Shown in pieces: positions 61,444 to 64,000 of a DNA stretch of 64,000 nucleotides. Every line of letters starts with the position of its first letter. The first letter of the stretch is position 1. The notes beneath the pieces are model-generated. The model was given only the letters and a program-made list of their open reading frames with translations. It was not told the origin of the DNA and made no database searches. The translations under genes were made by a program, and so were the position numbers. The DNA comes from DATEPR01 sp036279295 (lineage in GTDB: Bacteria > Actinomycetota > Actinomycetes > Mycobacteriales > Pseudonocardiaceae): positions 1 to 64,000 of the forward strand of contig DASUJK010000076.1 in NCBI GenBank assembly GCA_036279295.1, read 5' to 3'.

Positions 61444-62313
61444 GTGCGACACCGCGCTGCCGAACTCGGTCCCGTATTCGACGCCGCGGGTTACGGCGGT
61501 GGCTTCGACCTGGAGGCCGGCGAGAGCTTTCCCGGTGGCTTCGAACCGATAGCGGAGCCGGCACCTCAGCCGCAGCCGTCGCGCCGTGGCCGTCCGGTCG
61601 CGGTGGCCGGTGCCGCCGCTGTCGCGCTGGTCGGTGCCGCCCTGCTGGTCGCCGGGGCCTCCCAGATGGTGCAGCGGGACGCGTTGTCCGGGCTCGCGAC
61701 ACCGTTGCCCGGACCCAACGTGGTCGCCATGCACCAGGCCGGCAACCCGGCGGGCGCTGCGGCCGCACACCAGCCGCCCGCACCCCCGCATCGGGCAGGT
61801 ACCAGCACAAAGTCGCCGACCAGCACCGCGCCGCCGGCCACCACCAAGCCGGTCCAGCACGCCCAGGGCACTCAGTTGCCCAACACGATCCGGCTGCCGC
61901 GCGGCGGCACGGCGTATCTGGTGCATGTCCAGGTGGCCGACGACGGCTCGCTGCCCATTCCATCCGGAGTGGACCAGGCGGTGTGGTGGGGCACCGGGCT
62001 GGACGCCAAGGCAGGCGCCACGGTGTTCGCCGGCCATGTGAACTGGGCCGGCGTGACGGGGCCGTTCGCCGAGCTGTGGAACGACCAGATCGGCAACGTG
62101 ATCACCGTCCGGGACAACTCCGGCGCCCAACTGCACTATCGGGTGACGCAGGTGCTGACACTGAACAAGAGCACACTGCCCAAGCAGGCGCCGACGCTGT
62201 TCTCGGCCACCGGACCGCAGCGGATCGTGGTGGCCACGTGCGGCGGCGAATGGGTCGGCGGCACGCTCGGTTACGCGGACAACCGGGTGATGGTGGCCGT
62301 TCCGGTGACCTGA
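61444..62313 (+). CDS. Class F sortase
   Basis: Membrane transpeptidase of 289 aa. A cytosolic acidic N-terminus, one helix (about 53-72), a Pro/Thr linker and a C-terminal sortase domain are visible. Catalytic residues are His198 (FAGHVNW), Cys266 (VVATCGGEW) and Arg281 (YADNRVMVA). The domain also contains LPNT at 145-148, which resembles a sorting motif. GTG start four bases after the surface-protein stop, so the two are one operon. The expected target of this class is an LPxTG-like signal, absent in the neighbour. Confidence 0.9.
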   Translation: MRHRAAELGPVFDAAGYGGGFDLEAGESFPGGFEPIAEPAPQPQPSRRGRPVAVAGAAAVALVGAALLVAGASQMVQRDALSGLATPLPGPNVVAMHQAGNPAGAAAAHQPPAPPHRAGTSTKSPTSTAPPATTKPVQHAQGTQLPNTIRLPRGGTAYLVHVQVADDGSLPIPSGVDQAVWWGTGLDAKAGATVFAGHVNWAGVTGPFAELWNDQIGNVITVRDNSGAQLHYRVTQVLTLNKSTLPKQAPTLFSATGPQRIVVATCGGEWVGGTLGYADNRVMVAVPVT

Positions 62314-62413
62314 CGTGCCGGTGACGTGACACAGCCGGGCGCGTCGGCTTGTGGTTGAAATGACACCGATATCGCCAGTTGGGTAGAGCCCACTTCTGCC
62401 CAGCGCAGTACCT

Positions 62414-63020
62414 GTGAAGATCGCCTTCGTCAAGACCACGCCGCCGGGCACCGGTTCGCGGCTGCTGTCTGTTACCGCTCGAAGGTCTGCGCGGTGGAAC
62501 TGCTGCTCAACCACACCGTCGACGGGCCGGACGAGTACGTGGTGGTCGACATGACGGCGGGTGCCGACACGTTCGCGTCCGGCCTGTTCACCCGGTTCGA
62601 CCCGACGTTCCTGGTGTGCGAGCCGACCGTGCGCAGCATCGGCGTCTACCGTCAGTAGGCCGGTTACGCGGCCGACTTCGGCGTTCGGCTCGCCGTCGTC
62701 GGCGACAAGGTGTCGACGCCGATGACCTGGACTTCCTACGGGCCCGGCTCGGCTCCGACCTGCTCGGCTGGCTGGGCCGCTCGGGCCACGTGCGGGCGGC
62801 CGAACGTGGCCGGCACGCGCCGATCGACGACCTCGAACCGGCGAACCGGGCCACCCTGACCGCCGTGCACGACGCGGTGGACCGGGTACCGAGGGACCCC
62901 GCCCGCTACCACCGGCAGGGTATCGAGTTCCACCTGCGCGACGCGGCCGCGTGGGCCAACGAGCGGACCGGCCGTGACCTGGCCGAACAGGTCGACCCGA
63001 GCTTCTCGCTCACCAACTGA
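62414..63020 (+). pseudogene. Degraded CooC/ParA-like ATP-binding protein gene
   Basis: Three reading frames together rebuild an ATP-binding protein of the type common in streptomycetes. A short 5' piece (VKIAFVKTTPPGTGSRLLSV, the P-loop region missing) is followed in another frame by VELLLNHTVDGPDEYVVVDM, MTAGADTFASGLFTRFDP and VYRQ. A TAG (62656) interrupts this between YRQ and AGYAADFGVRLAVVG. A frameshift near 62710 then leads to VDADDLDFLRARLGSD and ends with LAEQVDPSFSLTN. Deletion, nonsense and frameshift lesions mean that no functional ATPase can be made. Sequence alignment is from memory of the family. Confidence 0.75.
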
Positions 63021-63038
63021 AACCGCTTACCGCAGCAG

Positions 63039-63935
63039 CTACGGCAGCGCGAGTTCGAGGCCGTACGCGGCCAGCGCGGGAGCGAGCGGCTGAAAGTAGT
63101 CGATGGCACCGTCGCCGCCGGACACCGTGCCCAGCCCGGTCGAGCCGTCGAACAGCGAACCGCCGCTGTCGCCGTGATCGGTGTGCACACTGGTCTTGAT
63201 CAGGCCTCGGACGACGTCACCGCTGCCGTAGTCCACGGTCTGGTCGACGGCGGTGACCTGGCCACACGTGACCTCTGTGGTCTGCCCGCTCGCGCACACC
63301 TGCTCACCGACGAACGGCGTGCCGACCGCCGTGATCGGCTGCACAGTGCCGTTGTAGAGGTCGACATCGCCACGGGCGTCGGCGTCGTCGTCCCTGATCA
63401 GGCCGTAGTCCGACGTCGGGAAAGCCGACACGACCGACGGGCCGATCCCCTGCCACGTCGGCATCCCGGCGGTGCAGTGGCCCGCGGTGAGCAGGTATGG
63501 CTGGCCACGCCGGACCACGTTGAACCCGGCCGAGCAGATGATCTTGCCGTCGCTGATCGAGTCACCACCCAGCAGTGGACCACTGCTGGCGCTCGGGTCG
63601 AGCGGATCAGCGAGGCCCTGCTCGGTGAAGGAGCGCGCGCCGTGCACGATGCGCATCGCGGTGCCGAACTGGTCGGCCAGGGCCAGCAGCCGGGCGGTGC
63701 CATCCACGGGGGCGGCGTCCGCGATGGTCACCACGAGTTGACCGGTGGCCGGGTCGATGCCCCAGGCCGTGTTCGGGGTGGGTGGCAGCGCGTCCACCGC
63801 GGCCAGTGCCGCCGAAGCGGTGGGCAGCGCCGGCCCTGCGGCCGCCCAACCGGGGAGCAACCAGGCCACGACCAGGGCGGATGCCAACGCGGCCACCGTC
63901 ACGACGACGGGCCGGGGCATATGTCTCGCACTCAC
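63039..63935 (-). CDS. Secreted S1-family serine protease (streptogrisin-like)
   Basis: Exported chymotrypsin-fold protease of 298 aa. A signal peptide (about 1-33) and a pro-region (to about 125) precede the catalytic domain. The triad is His153 (LTAGHCTAG), Asp176 (TSDYGLI) and Ser257 (HGDSGGSLF). Paired cysteines fit disulfides (Cys134/Cys154 and Cys214/Cys224). The GTG start has TACGGT eight bases upstream and no Shine-Dalgarno. It converges on the ATPase pseudogene. Confidence 0.92.
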   Translation of the reverse strand: MSARHMPRPVVVTVAALASALVVAWLLPGWAAAGPALPTASAALAAVDALPPTPNTAWGIDPATGQLVVTIADAAPVDGTARLLALADQFGTAMRIVHGARSFTEQGLADPLDPSASSGPLLGGDSISDGKIICSAGFNVVRRGQPYLLTAGHCTAGMPTWQGIGPSVVSAFPTSDYGLIRDDDADARGDVDLYNGTVQPITAVGTPFVGEQVCASGQTTEVTCGQVTAVDQTVDYGSGDVVRGLIKTSVHTDHGDSGGSLFDGSTGLGTVSGGDGAIDYFQPLAPALAAYGLELALP

Positions 63936-63943
63936 GGTGCGTA

Positions 63944-63949
63944 ACCGTA
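63944..63949 (-). promoter_or_regulatory. -10 box (TACGGT) for leaderless serine protease gene
   Basis: TANNNT hexamer eight bases before the GTG, with no ribosome-binding site. Confidence 0.5.
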
Positions 63950-64000
63950 CGCGGTCGATCGACCACGCTGCGGAGCGGGTCGCGCGAGCGGTGCCCGCGC

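Overview
The window reads as a chromosomal segment of a high-G+C actinobacterium, most likely of the Pseudonocardiales (Amycolatopsis/Kutzneria-like). This rests on the base composition, the many GTG starts, mycothiol S-conjugate amidase (Mca), DUF4245, DUF4307 and DUF6542 proteins, GuaB1, PhoH2 and a class F sortase. It is mostly core genome. There is no tRNA, rRNA, CRISPR array, prophage or insertion sequence.

From ychF to the thiolase (about 12.7-56.5 kb) the gene set follows the order known from Mycobacterium tuberculosis between Rv1112 and Rv1074c: ychF, DUF6542, ispH, lipid-droplet protein, xseA, xseB, DUF4245, glpX, fum, phoH, uppS, hemolysin III, DUF255 protein, small membrane protein, mca, DUF4307, greA, metB, Pro-rich protein, cbs, SGNH hydrolase, thiolase. 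Lineage-specific genes sit between these: sbcCD, rmuC, an L,D-transpeptidase, a ferredoxin-NADP reductase, DNA ligase B, an XRE regulator, guaB1, a drug-type ABC exporter, asnC-hpd and ilvA.

Layout. 0-5 kb: ABC-importer lipoprotein (partial), typA, an attenuator-controlled trpS and a two-domain NUDIX protein. 5-10.4 kb: a two-component system divergent from a LolA-like protein and an ABC-2 exporter. 10.4-18 kb: mannosyltransferase-like GT87, ychF and sbcCD. 18-26 kb: rmuC, ispH, exonuclease VII and glpX. 27-28 kb: about 1 kb with no convincing gene. 28-38 kb: redox, TCA, ligase and purine salvage genes, an exporter and phoH. 38.5-45.7 kb: secreted His-rich protein, cis-prenyltransferase, DUF255 and mca. 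46-54 kb: greA, tyrosine catabolism (hpd), ilvA, and transsulfuration metB/cbs around a Pro/Gln-rich membrane protein. 54-64 kb: lipase-like and thiolase genes, an ECF sigma/VOC pair, a Bax inhibitor-1 protein, a SpaA-type surface protein with a class F sortase, a degraded ATPase pseudogene and a secreted serine protease.

The most notable regulatory element is a ribosome-mediated attenuator before trpS: a 15-codon leader with tandem Trp codons, then mutually exclusive hairpins. Other recurring patterns: at least ten genes carry TANNNT six to eight bases before a start codon with no Shine-Dalgarno, suggesting leaderless mRNAs. Several convergent gene ends carry short tandem repeats, including a helically phased array of GTCGAC sites near 56.6 kb. 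Three convergent pairs share a CTAG in which both strands read TAG.
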